Positions 46,606 through 61,600 of a DNA stretch of 64,000 bases are shown in pieces. The stretch lies in assembly GCF_000003815.2 (NCBI RefSeq), contig NC_049987.1:17463959-17527958 (forward strand), read 5' to 3'. The notes under the pieces are model-generated. The model did not search any database, had not been told where the DNA came from, and was given only the letters and a program-made list of their open reading frames with translations. A program made the position numbers and the translations under genes. Numbering within the stretch: the stretch's first letter is position 1; the number at the start of each line of letters is the position of its first letter. The DNA is from Branchiostoma floridae (taxonomy: Eukaryota > Chordata > Leptocardii > Amphioxiformes > Branchiostomatidae).

Positions 46606-49600
46606 TGCATGTATATGTCACAGGGGAGATTGGAATCCAGGAGGATTCGGAATCCTCCTAGGGGAGATTGGAATTCCAATCTCCCCTAGGGGAGATCAGA
46701 ATTCCAATCTCCCCTAGGAGAATCTGGAATCCTCCTAGGGGAGATTGGAATTCCAATCTCCCCTAGGGGAGATTAGAATCCTTCTGGAGTTCTACTGGGA
46801 TTCCAATCACTCCTAGGAGAGATTGGAATTCTACCAGGATCATCTTTGAATCTACCATGAATGGATTCAAAGTTTCAAACAATGCAACAAAGGATTTATA
46901 ATTATTTCTAAGAATAAATCATCATATCTTATGCTTCATATCTAACACTTATCATTTTTGCTGACAATCTAAGGTTAAGAATGCTTCTCTATAGTGTACA
47001 ATAGCACCTTATCCTATACTATATTCTATACTATAGCTCATTAAACATCATATTTTCAAACATTTAGTAATAGAGGAGAATCCAGAATTCTACCAGGACA
47101 ATCTTTGATGTTACCAATAATCAGAATGGATGAAATTGTTTTGGAAAGTAGACTGAATCATTTGAGTCACTAACTCATAATTATATAACGGTATGCAAAT
47201 GTCACCAATATGTAAATTAGCACATTTGCATATGCCATTATAAGTTAGTGACTCCATACTTTAGAGGTCATATTCCAATCAAAACCTGCAGTTCAAAATT
47301 TGGCAAAATTAACAGCTATTGAGTACATTTCAGTGTAGTTAACATTGACATAGAATCATTTCGCAACTTTGGAAGAACAATAACAACTGTAAAGTGATCA
47401 AAGTGCCAAAATGCCAAAATATCAATCACAGTTTCAAGATGTTACAGTTTCACACCTATTCAGATCAGTACATTTCACTAGTCAGACTTAAGTGTAGTTA
47501 ACGTTGTAGAAGTGACACAAGTTTGGTATCCTTCAGTATAATTGTAAAAGTGACAATAGTGTAACATCCTTGAGTATAGTTCTGGTAGAATTCCAATCTC
47601 TCCTTAGCTAGGAGAATTCTTGATTCTCCTAGGGGAGATTGGAATTGCAGTAGAATGACAGAAGAATTTCAATGTCCCCTAGGGAATCTGGAATGCCCCT
47701 AGGGGAGACTGGAAATACAGAAGAATTCCAATTTCCCCTAGGGGAGATTAGAATTCCAATCTCCCCTAGGGGGATTCAGAATCCTCCTAGGGGAGACTGG
47801 AATTCTGATCTCCCCTAGGGGAGATTGGAATTCCAATCTCCCCTAGGAGGATTCCGAATCCCCCTGGATTCCAATCTCCCCTGTGACATATACATAGTAG
47901 AAACTATACCTCCATCTTTCATGAGCGAATCAAGGCAATAATTTATACAACCAATCAAAAATACATGTTATCAAAGTCACACTATTGTGGTTTGAGTAAC
48001 TCCAACTTCACTATACACTAATAGTAAGACATAATACCTGACTTATATACAAGTAATATTTCATAGATGGTTGAAGGATACTAGACTGTGCACAGAAGCC
48101 GTGAATGATGGACATTCTCCAGTCTGGGTGGACTCTGTCCTCAAACTTCTCTAACATGTGGCTGTTCCACACGTATTTGTACTCTGGTGAGTTCTGGACA
48201 CCACAGATATGACCTGGACGGGAAATAAACACAAAACAATGCCACATTCATTTGAATCTACAGACAAATTAAAAATCAATGAGCATTAAAAGCTAATATG
48301 TATTTAACATTGACCATAATGACGTAAGCCTCTTTCATACTAAGCGTTGCAAATCGGGATCAGGTAAGTTGGAAACCACAAAAATCCCAGGGCCTACATT
48401 CAGCCATCCTCTGTAGTAACTGCTGGCTCAATCTTTTCCTTTGCTACGAGGGGCGTTCAATAAGTAATAACTCTGACCCACTTCCAGTTGTCTGATCTAG
48501 ATGAAATTTTGCATGTGTCATGAATCATATCTCTATAGTTTATGTTGCAAAAAAGAGCTCTGAACTAATTGTGGTTTCTGATTTACTGGTGTTTGAACTG
48601 AGTTAGGTGTGAAATGGACCAGGTGTAAAATGGAGCCAGTTGAGTGTCGCGCAGTGATCCGGTTTTTGTATTTGAAAGGACGCACGCCAAAGGAGACTTT
48701 TGATGAAATGAAAGAAACTTATGGTGATGATGCCCCATCATATGACCTTGTAAAACGCTGGCATCCTGAATTCAAACATGGCCAGAAGTCTGTGGAAACA
48801 GCTCCCAGACCTGGTCGTTCCTCTTCTGCCATTGATGAGGCATCTGTTGGAGGACCAACCTGGGGTGTCCTACAAAAATGGTGTCCAGAGCTGCATCAAA
48901 TGATGGGAGAAAACTCTGGGTGGTTCCTAGCTACTAATACGAAAATAAAAGAATAGCAACCTAACCTTTTTCTAGTTCGATATTTGGCACAGATTCGTCT
49001 ATCTTCTCATCCCCACTTTCCTCACTGGTTTCAAACACATGGTCCTTGGTCCCTTCCTCTTCTCCATCCTCCTCCTCATAATCATCATCATCAACATCAT
49101 CATCATCATCAGCGGAATCCATCTGTTTGTCGTGTTTCCTGGTACGTCCGAACGGTAGGAAGTTACAAGCAGCAGTCAGGTTGAACTGTAGAGTGTGAGT
49201 CAGGTCGTAGCTGTAGCTGTGGAGGTAAGAGGGTAAATGTAGTCAGTATCAACTCTTGTATAATTCTACGGGCTACTCTAAGTGAACGCAACAGTGATCT
49301 AAAACCAGTTTAGTTCACTGAAGTCTGACGAGCTAATCTTCGTCTACTTGTGACAGAGAAGACGGATACTATGTACACTATTTACAGGTTCATTGTAATG
49401 GGGCCAATTCCCCTAGCGTTCTTTGAAATGAACAGTGGACGACAATGAAAGTGCTTTTAAACCAGTTTGATCCACTGAAAAGCTTTGTTGCAATCTTCCA
49501 CTCATCATGAGTCGTGACATATTAGAAGAAAATGCTATTTACAGTATTTACAGGTTCATTGTACCAGGGAAATTCCCCTGGCTCTTTTTTAATAAAGCCA

Positions 49601-52600
49601 GATGAACAGTGGACCACGGCTTAAAATGTCCAGTCATAAGAACTGCTACCCTTTCCAGTACAGTCTATGTTGAGTGAGCGACACAGCCCGGAGATTCAAG
49701 CTCACAATTTTCCACATTGCTACACAATTCAAGCATTATAGACTCTGAGGTGGGTTGAAGTGAAAGTAGTCATCGTCTAATAAGTTTGTAATGCTTTTTT
49801 TAAAGACAGTAACGTATGAGTGACAGCACAATGTGACAATGCTATGGATCAAAAATTGTAGCTAGCCAAATCCAAGTGGACCCAATATATGTGTTGGGTT
49901 CATTGCAAAGTCTGAGGTTTGAGATCTACAGGCCCAACAGCTTCACTTCACAAGTCATGTGAAAAGCTCCCTCTAGCAACTATCTGCAGTACTGCATGAT
50001 ACCTGAAGTAGAAGTTGCTGGAAAGGTCCACATTTTGGAAGATCTTGACGTATCGTGACTCGTCAGGGTGAGCGTTCCGCACACTGTCGTTGGGTATGTA
50101 GATCATGCTGGTGTCTTCTATCTTGTAGATGGTGTGGCCACCAAGGATTGCAACTCTGTAGGGTAAAGAGAAGAAATAAGTAAAAAAAGAAGCTTTGGGG
50201 GCATCTACACAATTGAGTTCTCTGCAGTAATTATATAACTAATGATACAACTGTTTGTACACATTATGTATATGTGCTAGACAACATATAAATTCCTTCA
50301 TTTTTTTCATCTAAATTGTACAATTTACATATCAAACTTTTGTTTCAATTGAATATTGTAAAGCTTAAGTTAGCAATCATAACCCTCAGCAAAACATCTC
50401 ACGCACTCGTTTTTTGCTCACTCACTCACTCTTACACTCACTTACTCTTAACAAATGCACACTCAGTAGCAAACTCATTCAAATTGTACATAAAACATCA
50501 ACTTTTGTGCAAGTTGAATGTTGTAAAGTTTTGTTAATCAGCAAAACATATCACACACTCGTTCACTCAGTCACTCAATCACTCTCTCTCTTACTCTCAC
50601 ACTCACTCATTTTTACTAATGCACGAAGTCATTGACACTCCCTTTCACATGACACTTCCTCACTGACTAACTGACTCACTCACACAACAGTACATCAATG
50701 TCAGGAATGCTACGTTTTACACTCATTCAAAGCAATCCATATTATAAAGGACTATTGCCATAATGATTGCAGAGGCATATCTTAGAATGACTTACCGTCT
50801 TCTCTTGGTGATTAACACAATGTAATAGCCCTCCAGGAATCGGACAAAACCTGTAAGGTTAAGCAAAGATACAACAATATTGTGTCAATGATAGCAAAAT
50901 AAAATGTTGTAGATAAAATAGTAAAAAAGATGAAATCATAAAGAGTTTAATTTCAATCCTAAATCCTAAGTTTAATAGTGCTGCAGATTAGTTTACATTT
51001 TGAGGAACAACATTGTTGTAAACATATTCATCACTTATAAAGAAAAAGTTGTAGGAACAGGAAGACAAAATTGGGGCCAATGGAAAAGTGCATGAAAATT
51101 TCAAGATTTCACCTTATCATCTGAAAGAAAAACACGTCTTGTCAATGATTATGTCACAATAAGCTCTTGCTTACTCATGCTCAATGATGCAATTTGTCTC
51201 ACAGAAATCAGTTAGCAGTTAGCCAAATGGGAAAAAGATAAGATGCTACAATAGCCAATGAGGTAAAAGATTAGAAAGCTACATGGAATTGTGCCTGACA
51301 TTATACTCACCAACAATGCCGAATGCAGACACCGTTCTGGTCAGTCCCGCCCCGCCCTTCTGAGCTGGACGTGTGGCACGGTTTCCTACATCTAACATGG
51401 ACAACAACTCCCTAACCTCACGCTGGCTGTACTCAACCTGCAGAAAACAAACAAACAGTCATACTTCATTTATAACAATGTTCTGAGTTGGGCGTGTGGC
51501 ACAGTTTCCTACATCTAACATGGACAACAACTCCCTAACCTCACGCTGGCTGTACTCAACCTGCAGAAAACAGTCATACTTCATTTATAACAATGTTCTG
51601 AGCTGGACATGTGGCACAGTTTCCTACATCTAACATGGACAACAACTCCCTAACCTCACGCTGGCTGTCCTCAACCTGCAGAAAACAAACAGTCATACTT
51701 CATTTATAACAATGTTCTGAGCTGGACGTGTGGCACGGTTTCCTACATCTAACATGGACAACAACTCCCTAACCTCACGCTGGCTGTACTCAACCTGCAG
51801 AAAACAGTCATACTTCATTTATAACAATGTTCTGAGCTGACCGTGTGGCACGGTTTCCTACATCTAACATGGACAACAACTCCCTAACCTCACGCTGGCT
51901 GTACGCAACCTGCAGAAAACAAACAGTCATACTTCATTTATAACAATGTTCTGAGCTGACCGTGTGGCACGGTTTCCTACATCTAACATGGACAACAACT
52001 CCCTAACCTCACGCTGGCTGTATTCAACCTGCAGAAAACAAACAAACAAACAAACAAACAGTCATACTTCATTTACAACAGTGTTACAAAATTAATGGTC
52101 AAGTAGTTAGGTCATGTACAAAAAACAAGGTTTTACCCACAAATTCTGCACATTCAAGTAGTAAAAATTGGAACATTCATACAGAGCCCCCCTTCCCAGT
52201 ATCGGCATAAAGGTGGGTACCAGGAGTGGGTACAGAAAATTCAGGTACAGGCACGACCCAGGTCCAGAAGATCAGGTCCAGGTCCGTACCTGAACCTGGA
52301 CGTAATTTTCTCTGAAAACTTGTGAATGGGCGATACTAAAAACAATGGTCCATTTTGCTACAAAAGACTCTGTTTGGTGGAGTACCCACTGTCCACTGGG
52401 GTTTTAAAATCATATAAATCCTATCTTCATGCAAATAACACTAACTGTCTATGTTTTACACCAAATTTAGCTGCAGAAACTTAGTCAAAATGACTATCAA
52501 CTCTTCTCCACTTCACTCTTGTTCTTTTCTTGGAACAGTAAGCCACAAGACATGTAAACGCCTGCCAGTATAATCAGTTCATTTTCGAATCAGTCGAACA

Positions 52601-55600
52601 TCCAGTCCACTGATATTTTCAGGTCGGGTTTCTCTGGACCGGTCCAACAATAAAAAACAGTTTTGTACTGGTACACCATACTGGTACCCAGCCCTTAAGT
52701 GGGTACCAATAGTGAAGATGGATAGTGATGACTACAGTCATGTAAAATACAGTCATGTACCTTGTCATCGATAATAACCAGTTCCTTGGGCTCCGTCCTG
52801 TCAATCTTGAGTACTCTGAACTTGGTCTCTCTGTTGTTGGAACCCACCAGAAAGAAGCGCTGCAATACAAGAAGACAAAATTTCAGTTATCACAGCTGGT
52901 GAAGATGGAAGAGTTATAGTTATAATTGGGGAATGTCCTTTTGATTATATATATTAAGTAATTCTTTTCAATACTTTGTCTGGCAACACTTAGTTATAGG
53001 GTGTTTGGCCCAGAACCTGGGTTCGACCTCTGCCTTGGTTTTTAATCTCAGGCCCTGCTACCATTGATGTTGTGTCCTTTGCAAAGGCAGTTAAGACAAC
53101 TTTACTCACTCTACCCAGGTGTAACTTTCTTTGTGAGGTAAAAGGCAGTAGAAAGAGATAGCTGGGGTCCACCTTCCAGTACTGTGTGCGAAGGAGACAG
53201 TGGGTCACAAAATAGCCTCAAGCAAATTTTGGCTATAGGACTACCTTTAATTACCTTTGATTTAAAAGCCAAAGCCTATCACACTGTGGACATCTCTGTA
53301 CCTATTTGATCAATGGTACAACATATGAAGTTAAGCAGGTTAAATCTTAAAATTTCTCAATATAGTATGCAACAATATGGCTGGCATGTTTGTAGATCGT
53401 TATATAACAATGCAATGTTGACACAGTATTATATCCCTTAAACTGCCAAAACCAGATATATCCAGCACACATGCATATACATGCCCTGTGTGCCATGCCC
53501 GGTTATAACCGCGATAGCGTATTCCCCCGAAGCAGCAGCTTTGCGCGTGTGTAGCGCACGAACCCCCGGAAGTTAGGGACTTCGGCCTTGTTCGGGTGTC
53601 TCTATTCGGGGGTCAGCGGCCAACCCTGGCACTTTATAGGGCTGAAACTCTGGCAGTTTAAGGGATAAAATAGCATTTCATGTTTTGAATCTACCTTAAA
53701 AATCTATGCTATCACTGACAGCCTTCAATTCTGTATTCTTCTTCCAGCCTTCTTTTATTTTAAGCAAGACACAACTGCAAGGTTATGCATAATAAGGGAG
53801 CTAGCAAGCTTAAACTGTTATGTCAGCTATACATATGTGTCTGACAATGCCATATCATCAGTGTCATCTTCTTTATCATCATTCCCAGCAGTCTGGAGTC
53901 ACCAGTTCTAAGTGTTTACAGTAAAGAGACAAACATCCCCCATCTCCTGTCAGTTATCAGGGAAATCGCTCGCTCTACAGCCCTCCAATATGGCACATCC
54001 TCCCGACCTTTTCCTCAATATACATTAAGCTTCGGGCTGTTCCTGATGCTGAAAAATAGAAAGTATTTCAGTGGGGGGTCCAGGAAGTCTGCTGGGCTGT
54101 TGTCACAACAATCGACACATAGACTGCTCTTAGGGGGGGTGAGCAGGGGGGGGGGGGGTCGTGTGATGGCGGCAAACGGACAAACCCACATTTACTGTAA
54201 ATTTTCTTATTAACGCAACAGTTTGGAGTACTGTGCATGTATTTAGCCAAGTTTTATTAATCTTGTCCTAAAATAGTACATAACATGACGTCACAGAAGT
54301 CAGTTTCTGTAGTCCACCAGTCAAAAATTTGTGTAACTGTAAGTCACATTTTTTGTGTTGGAAATTACAGTTCATCTCTATTGATCAGTAATATGTGCTA
54401 CAAAATTGCACACAGGCAATAAAAAATATGAAATCATAGGGCTAAATTCCTTTGGTGTGTTCTGCATGGTTGGTTCCTAACCACTACTAAATAAACCACC
54501 AAGTAGTGGCAGTATGAAAATTGGTTTTACACTAAGCGATATCAAAGTCTTTTGATCACAACCATGCCTGGTGCCTGCGAAGTTGTTATGCCAAAGGGCG
54601 GTTATACCAGCTATATAGGCATAGATACAAGTACAGAGTCTGACAGACACGGTCTGCAACTATCTGACCAAAGACTCAAACAGATACAATCTGGAATCGA
54701 GTGGGCAAAACGAACAGCGGAACTTGGTCGGACAAGAAGCATTTAACTATTGCTACAGCCTACCCGTCAATGCATGCCGTTTTAGGTAATTAGTGGTTAA
54801 TCTTACAGTATACGTTATGCACACAGCACCTAGAACATTGTCCAAAAACTGGCAATGTTCAGAAACTGGCAATGTCTGCAAGTCGGTTTTTAATCCTTTT
54901 CAGTGGCATCTTTTCTAGCGGCACACCAACCAGACGCGCTCAGTTTCAGTCTGAAGATGTTCTATTGTCCGTTGGTCCTTCCCAGACACATGGCACAGAT
55001 CATATCTGAGTCCACCATTGTTAAACCCCTGGACTTACATTGTTGTACTACAAACTTGCTTGCCGGCACGTTCTGACGCTACCTTTGCGAAGACCGAAAT
55101 CGGTATTTCTGCTTTCCGCATAGTTCGTACGCAACGCGCTTAGAAAGTTGGTACAACATTGGTGCGCTATTTTGACGAGATTTTTTTCTTCTTGTATATA
55201 TCTCATTGTCACTCTCACCGGTGCAAAGTATGTAAAATAAAGTGGTTTTCCAAACATAAAATGACTCAATATTGTTTCTACTTCAAGACGATGCCAAATT
55301 AAATTATTAGTTCTCAGATTACTGCAGGAAAAATTGAAGTGAGTGAGCAAAATAAAAATGGAAAACAAACTAAGTTTAAGAGACATTCTGTGATAAACTC
55401 AGAATGAAAATTTTAATACAAAAACAACCTGTAAACAAAATGATTATCATAATATTTTAAATTTAGTAAAATTCATTCAAATTCAATTTCAATGATAAAA
55501 TACAAAACTGTTACAGTGACAAGTTGAAAGGCAAGGACTTGCTGTAAGTTTTCAATGAATACATTCTTATCCTAAATACTATCGCAAAATCTTTTCCTTT

Positions 55601-58600
55601 TTCGAGTCACAGTAAAATGATGCATCAAATACAAGAACCAAGACATTACAACTGTATGGCCTAAGGGAAAAACCCATTCACAAACTTTCCAGGTTTTGCA
55701 GCAAGCTTTCTTGGAAGAGCAGAGGGCCATGTTACGGTAGAGCAACCACTGTCGTGTACACAGGTAAAGATGCTTACTACATCTAACGGTGGGCAAAGTG
55801 TTTATGCAGACATGTTCACGTAAACTACAAAGATATTTAGCCACAAATACATTACATAGTTCACCACTGGCTTAAAAGACAACTTTAGTGGCTGTCTATA
55901 CATGTCTTGGTTGACAGTTGAACAAGGATACTGTGTATTAAAGTAATATAATGGTTACAGTAGTTGTTTCCAAACTTAATTTCATAGCAAATCAATTTCA
56001 TAGTCACTCTAGATTTGAAATGGAAAATAGGTTTGCATATTCATTACTTGATGATGACGTTAATCATAGATATATATCTTCGAAGTTTAAAAGATGAAAC
56101 TATATCATATTACATGATTAAAAAAAGTATTAAAAAGGCCGTACCCATATTACTATCATTATCTTTTATTAGAAACCATAGTAAATCACAGCAAATACAA
56201 ATATTGCATTGAGTCATGCTCACATGAAGCTTTTAACGTCTTACAAACTTTTGTCATCACTTGAAAGTTGAACTTAAAAAAAGAAAGATGAATTTAACCT
56301 AAAAGTGAAAACTTCTTGTCAATTTTCTCAAATACAATAAGGTCACAGTGAATTTAAAAGCAACGAAAAGCCTTTTTCATTAAAATCAAATCTGCAAAAT
56401 GTAACTACATGTATGCCGAAACTGCACGCATTCAAAAAAAATTACAGAATCCATTGCAAAAACTATCAGCTTTTACAGTAACTGTAGAATCCTATTTCCT
56501 GCCTTCTTCCCACTACTGTAGACACCTCAAGCTATGTAGGAAGATGACTTCATTCCATAAACACTTATAATTACCCAACAAAAACAAAACAATAGCTCGT
56601 CCCCTACCAGACGCTTGTCAACGATGTCTATTGTGTCTAATCTCCGTTGTGTCCTTACCAAAACAAACAAAGCCAAGGGTCTGCTATCTTAGCGTGCAAC
56701 CACAAAAACCTGCAAACAAAGGGCCCAACCCTACGTCTCAAACAAGCTGTATTGTCTGTATTCTTGTAGTCTTCTTTAAAATGGGAAGAGAGATGTTGTC
56801 TTAAGACGGTCACATGCTGAGAATGAAGAATAGTGTAGACAAACAGCACTCAATTAAAGAAATGGAGAGAATTGGTCATTATTTGCAGGAGGTAACCTCC
56901 CAGTAAGGATAATAGAGTTGGTAAACACAATAGGTAATACACAATGATATCTATCAAACAGTTGCTAAGTACATTGTACATCTGCATGTTCATTTTTACA
57001 AGAGACAATGCAATTTATAGACTACACTGACATTATTTGCATTTATTTGATGCAAGTTGTGATTCTATAAATAATACACATTTCTCAAAAAAGTTACCCT
57101 TTTTCAAGTTTTTGTTTTAGATTTTTTTTCATTCAGTCAGTTTTGAGCTGACATGTATTTAGTATATAGTCCAATGTCTTACAATATCAATGTATTAAAA
57201 TTTTGTAGAATGCTGCCTCAGCACTGCCAAACACACAAGATTTCTGCCCTTCACTTCAAATCTTAAAGTGTGTTGGGTTTCTTTTAGTTTTACATGCAGA
57301 GATTTGATACTTAAAGCTTACACTTGAAGCTCTCTGCCTCACAGGCTTGGTCCATTAAGTCAAGCAACAGGGTTGTACTACCATTTGAGCCGTGGAGACA
57401 TGTTCTCAGTTCTTCTCATTCTGGAAAAGACATCCTTAGAAATATAAGGCTACTCTTTTAGCAAGGAGTTGAGTCTATGTCCATTACATCCGTAGCAAAG
57501 ACTCCTACAGGTTTGCTCCAGGGTCTGTCAACAGTCAGGATGTGTATTGTAAACATCTAACATTGTGCGCGTTAGCAACATACAAATTGGATGCGTGTTA
57601 CACTGATGTATAGACCAGGGACTTCAAGGGAGTCCTGTCTGTGTGAAGAGTCGTCAGATAGACGAGGTATTTTCTCAGGCACTGGAGTGATTGACAGATA
57701 AAGGAAATAGGTGTCTACAAGTTTGTGTCTGCATGACTTTATCAGTAAATCCAGGGGATGATGCCTGGCATTTACAGTGGCTATATGGCTGAATGAAGAT
57801 CCCTGTCTACTACTCATGATCAGTTTATATATAGTATTTCCCTCCCCCTAGGCAAGGTGCAGCTTTTGTCCCTTATGGGGCTCCGAGGCGGAAAGTATTT
57901 CCGATGCACGAAAGGTGTCGCAGGTTGGTACAATGGTACAGGAATGGTGCAATAATGCCTTGAAGGATTTTACAATTTTTCAGATACCGACTTTTCCTGT
58001 ATTGAACATTGACAATCACATTTTCGTACATTGCAGCAAACTACAATGTTCCTTTCAAAAGGTTGAAAAGAGAATATATGGTCCCCCCATATGCATCCAA
58101 CCTCGGAAATGCCAACAAAATTCTGATAAAAGAGTCATACTTTCGGAAATATCATTACCCCCTTCAATCCCCCTTTCCTGAAAAAAAAGTGGACATTGTC
58201 TCCATACATTTGCATGTTTGGGAATTTTTGGTGTGTATCATATCAGCTGTTGACTTACCATTGTTGATAAAACAAGAGTCAGTGTTGCTACTGTTAAACT
58301 TGGAGAACCACGTGCACCTGCCCTTCATCTCAGACCAACGTAGAGAACTTCAAACACCTTGGGCATGCGTCATGTCTCAAGTAATGATTCACTAGAATTT
58401 ATAGAAAAAATGTTATGCATTCTTTCTCTCCAAGCAGAGGTTAGGCTCTGGCTGATTTTTACAAGGCCGCGAGACATAAAATTAACGGTACAAAACAGAA
58501 AGCCCAATATAATGACTAAAAAACAGCCGGAGCCAAACCTCTGCATTCTGTTTTCTTTGTCAATTTGTTCTTGCATAATTGTTTTAAAGTAAACATTTTG

Positions 58601-61600
58601 GCAAGAGGACAATATAAAAACATACATGTGTATAGGGCTGGCAGAAAAAGTCAAATTTGGTTAAGCTTACTGCCTAAACCTTGAATTTGTAACAACTAAT
58701 TAAAAGAGAACAAATTTTCATGATAACCTTCTAGTCCAGCCATTCCTTTAGAATTTGAGAACCAACACTTAATAATCAAATTGTCTTAGCGCCATCCTTT
58801 TTTGCTCTGACAGACTTCCTAATCTTTCATAATTAGATTTATTAGTAAGGCTTTAAAACAAGCTGGTATGTCCCATGACATCACCCTTGTACATGTAAAT
58901 CAATTACAACTCTAGGGAAAACCGTGACATCCCATTTACCAAATATGGGCATACCATACACACTCTCTGCATAATCTAATTAGTCCCCTAATCCCTGATT
59001 GGCTGGAAACAAAGGCACCTGATCTGATTGACAAACCCCTGCCTGGATAACAGGTTGGTGAGTCTGCCCATGTTTTTCCCCACCCAGGGGGATAATTAGC
59101 TAAGTGTGTATAACAAGGGAAGGTCTCCAGACTTTGTCTGTTGCTTCCTGTTGGCGTAAGACGGCACAAGGTGCTTGGCAATAGGTAAGGAAATTGTGTG
59201 AAGAATGTATTCTGTGTGGGTTGCTATTTTTGTGCTGTGTACGTGTATGTAGTCGCTGCGGTGGGTTGAATGGTAGCAGCTGTGATTTTGAAGGCCATCT
59301 TATACAGTTGCATAGCACATATTATATAGGCCAGAGATACACTTTCCAATTGCGCAAGGTAAGGTTTAGCTCTAGATGTGTATTTATTTATGATTTTTCT
59401 TAACAAAGTCATTTCTTTCTACTCTCTAAAATACTGAACCCCTAGAAAGAATTTGGAGAAAAAAAGTACTTTTGGAAATATTGTCCCTTCTTTTGAGAAT
59501 GGGGAAAACAGAATCCATGTGTTTGCATATTCGCAAATTATTGGTTTGCTAAGCTAGAGATGACTAGACTAGAACATTGTACAATATGTGTGTATTACTA
59601 TTACGATTCTTCTCAACAAAGTCCTTTCAATTTCTTTCTACTTCTAGCTTTCTTTGAATAGCTTTATTTTTTTTCTACAAAATGCTGCACATAACATGCA
59701 GATTAAACTTTTCTCAATGACATACAATATTGTTTTTATGGCAAAAGTTGTTTTTTTATCTAAGACTAGTAAGAGTAAGACTTATGCCAAGAAATTTTAG
59801 GTCATTTGGCTATGTGTATCTGTGAAAATGCCTTAGACACTGTGAAAATGCCTAGACACTGTAAAGTTTGTGCTTGACTTTATGTATGTATTGCTTAGGC
59901 TGGTAACCATAACTGAACATTGTCTGTTATTTCAGGGTTTAAGGCCACCAACTGTGCGCTCAGTAACAACAAACAATCCGCCATGTGGTTTGCTTCACCC
60001 CTCCTGAGTCTACTTCTCGTCCTTGGCGCTGGCGGCCAGTCTACGCTCGACCAACGGCAACGCTGCGGTCAGTACTCCAACGAGCGTCTCGGAGACGGGA
60101 ACTGTCGTTTCATCGCCGTGATCCCGCAAGATGTAGACGGAAAATGTCCCAACCCCTTACAGTGCACCGAGTTTGTTAGCTTGATGAACAATGTGACAGC
60201 ACAAGAACAACAGGCGACGATGCTTCAGAATAGAGTCACGGACTTGGAGAACGTGAACAAGGACTTGAACTTGCTGTTGGAGACGCACACAGACACAATC
60301 GCACAGCTACAGAGTAAACTGCACCAGGTCATGGAGGTCATCAACAGTATGCAGAACCACAGTGTGGTCAACGATGCACCCAACAAAGTTACAGATACCG
60401 GTAAGTCTTTTCTTACAACCTCCATGAAATGGGGTCATATTTGATAAAAATGCTTATTTACCGAATCCGTTAAAACAAAGGCCCCGAAATGAAACTTAAA
60501 TTGCCAATTTCTCATTCATTCATACAACATTCAATTTACTTCAAACAAAAACTATTTTCAGGTTCTTTCAGCAAGCTCTATCTGATGAACTTAATGCAAA
60601 TGGCTACGAACAAGTTTATTTTTTTGTCCAATACCCCTACTAGTAATATTTCCACTAGCGGTTGTGTGTTTGTGTGTGAGTCTGTCTCTGTGTGTCAACA
60701 AGATAACTCAAGAACAGCTGGCCATGGGTGAATTGGTTTCATACTTAGTGTGTTGGTAGGGTGTGATGAAAGCTGAAAATGATCAGATTTTGGGGCCCCT
60801 AACGGCTTCCCTTAGTACTGCAGCATAACTTACGGTTTTGCTATCTTGTGTTCTGAACAAGGTATGGTCACGATTTTTGGGTGTCAGATACTAGTAGCTC
60901 GTTTTCCAATCATCTTAGCCATTTCGTCTGCCATTTTGTAGACAAACTCTGCTAGGGACCAACGAAACTGAAACTGCAATTTCTAAATTGGCTATCATTT
61001 TTGTCTGCACTTCCAGAAATTCCTGACTTACTTTTTTAAGCCTTTCTCTCTGCACAAGTACATGTACTAAGTTTAATCCATACAAATACATGTGTTGGAA
61101 AGAAACCAGAGATCCTAAAAACAAGCCCTGCCAGTAGCATAACAAATTAATGTACATCTGAATTATTTAAAGGGGCTGCCATGTAATTAGCCATGATTTG
61201 GCAGGGGAAATGGAATCATGTGCCAGAAATACCTGTTGAATTGTTACCGTAGTTCTACTTATTACTGTGCATTTGCGTATTCCTAAAATCCAAGTAGATG
61301 AAAGCCTACTTTATAAAGTAGCTTATAATTTTGTATACAGCAGAGGAAAAAAATGTTGTGCTTCTTGTTTCAGTTCTGAGAAATAAAATTAGGGTCGGTA
61401 GGTTTTATCTATCTTTTTTTTCCATGTAGTTTTTTAGGCTGGCCAAAACTCTAGTAATACATCATAAGTCGACTAATATTACCATACAGTTGAACAAAGT
61501 ACACTGAAATGCATGAAGACACTTGTTTTTCAATGTCAAACTTTAATAATAATAATAATTGAATAGATATATTTATCCTTTATTAGATAGGACAAGCAGT

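Noticed and set aside
48038..48082. Longer FIG4 exon 7 using the donor at 48037 (CAG|gtatta)
   Set aside because: The donor at 48081 (CTA|gtatcc) joins in frame to exon 8 and gives QSNVCVYGRP, matching the vertebrate length. The longer version leaves the wrong phase for exon 8.
54552..54746. 64-codon plus frame ([12 protein letters not shown]...)
   Set aside because: Short, without a recognised motif or partner exon. Could not be supported as a gene.
55048..55386. 112-codon minus frame with a hydrophobic start
   Set aside because: No recognised domain, AT-rich context and no splice partners. It looks like a chance frame in FIG4 intron 1.
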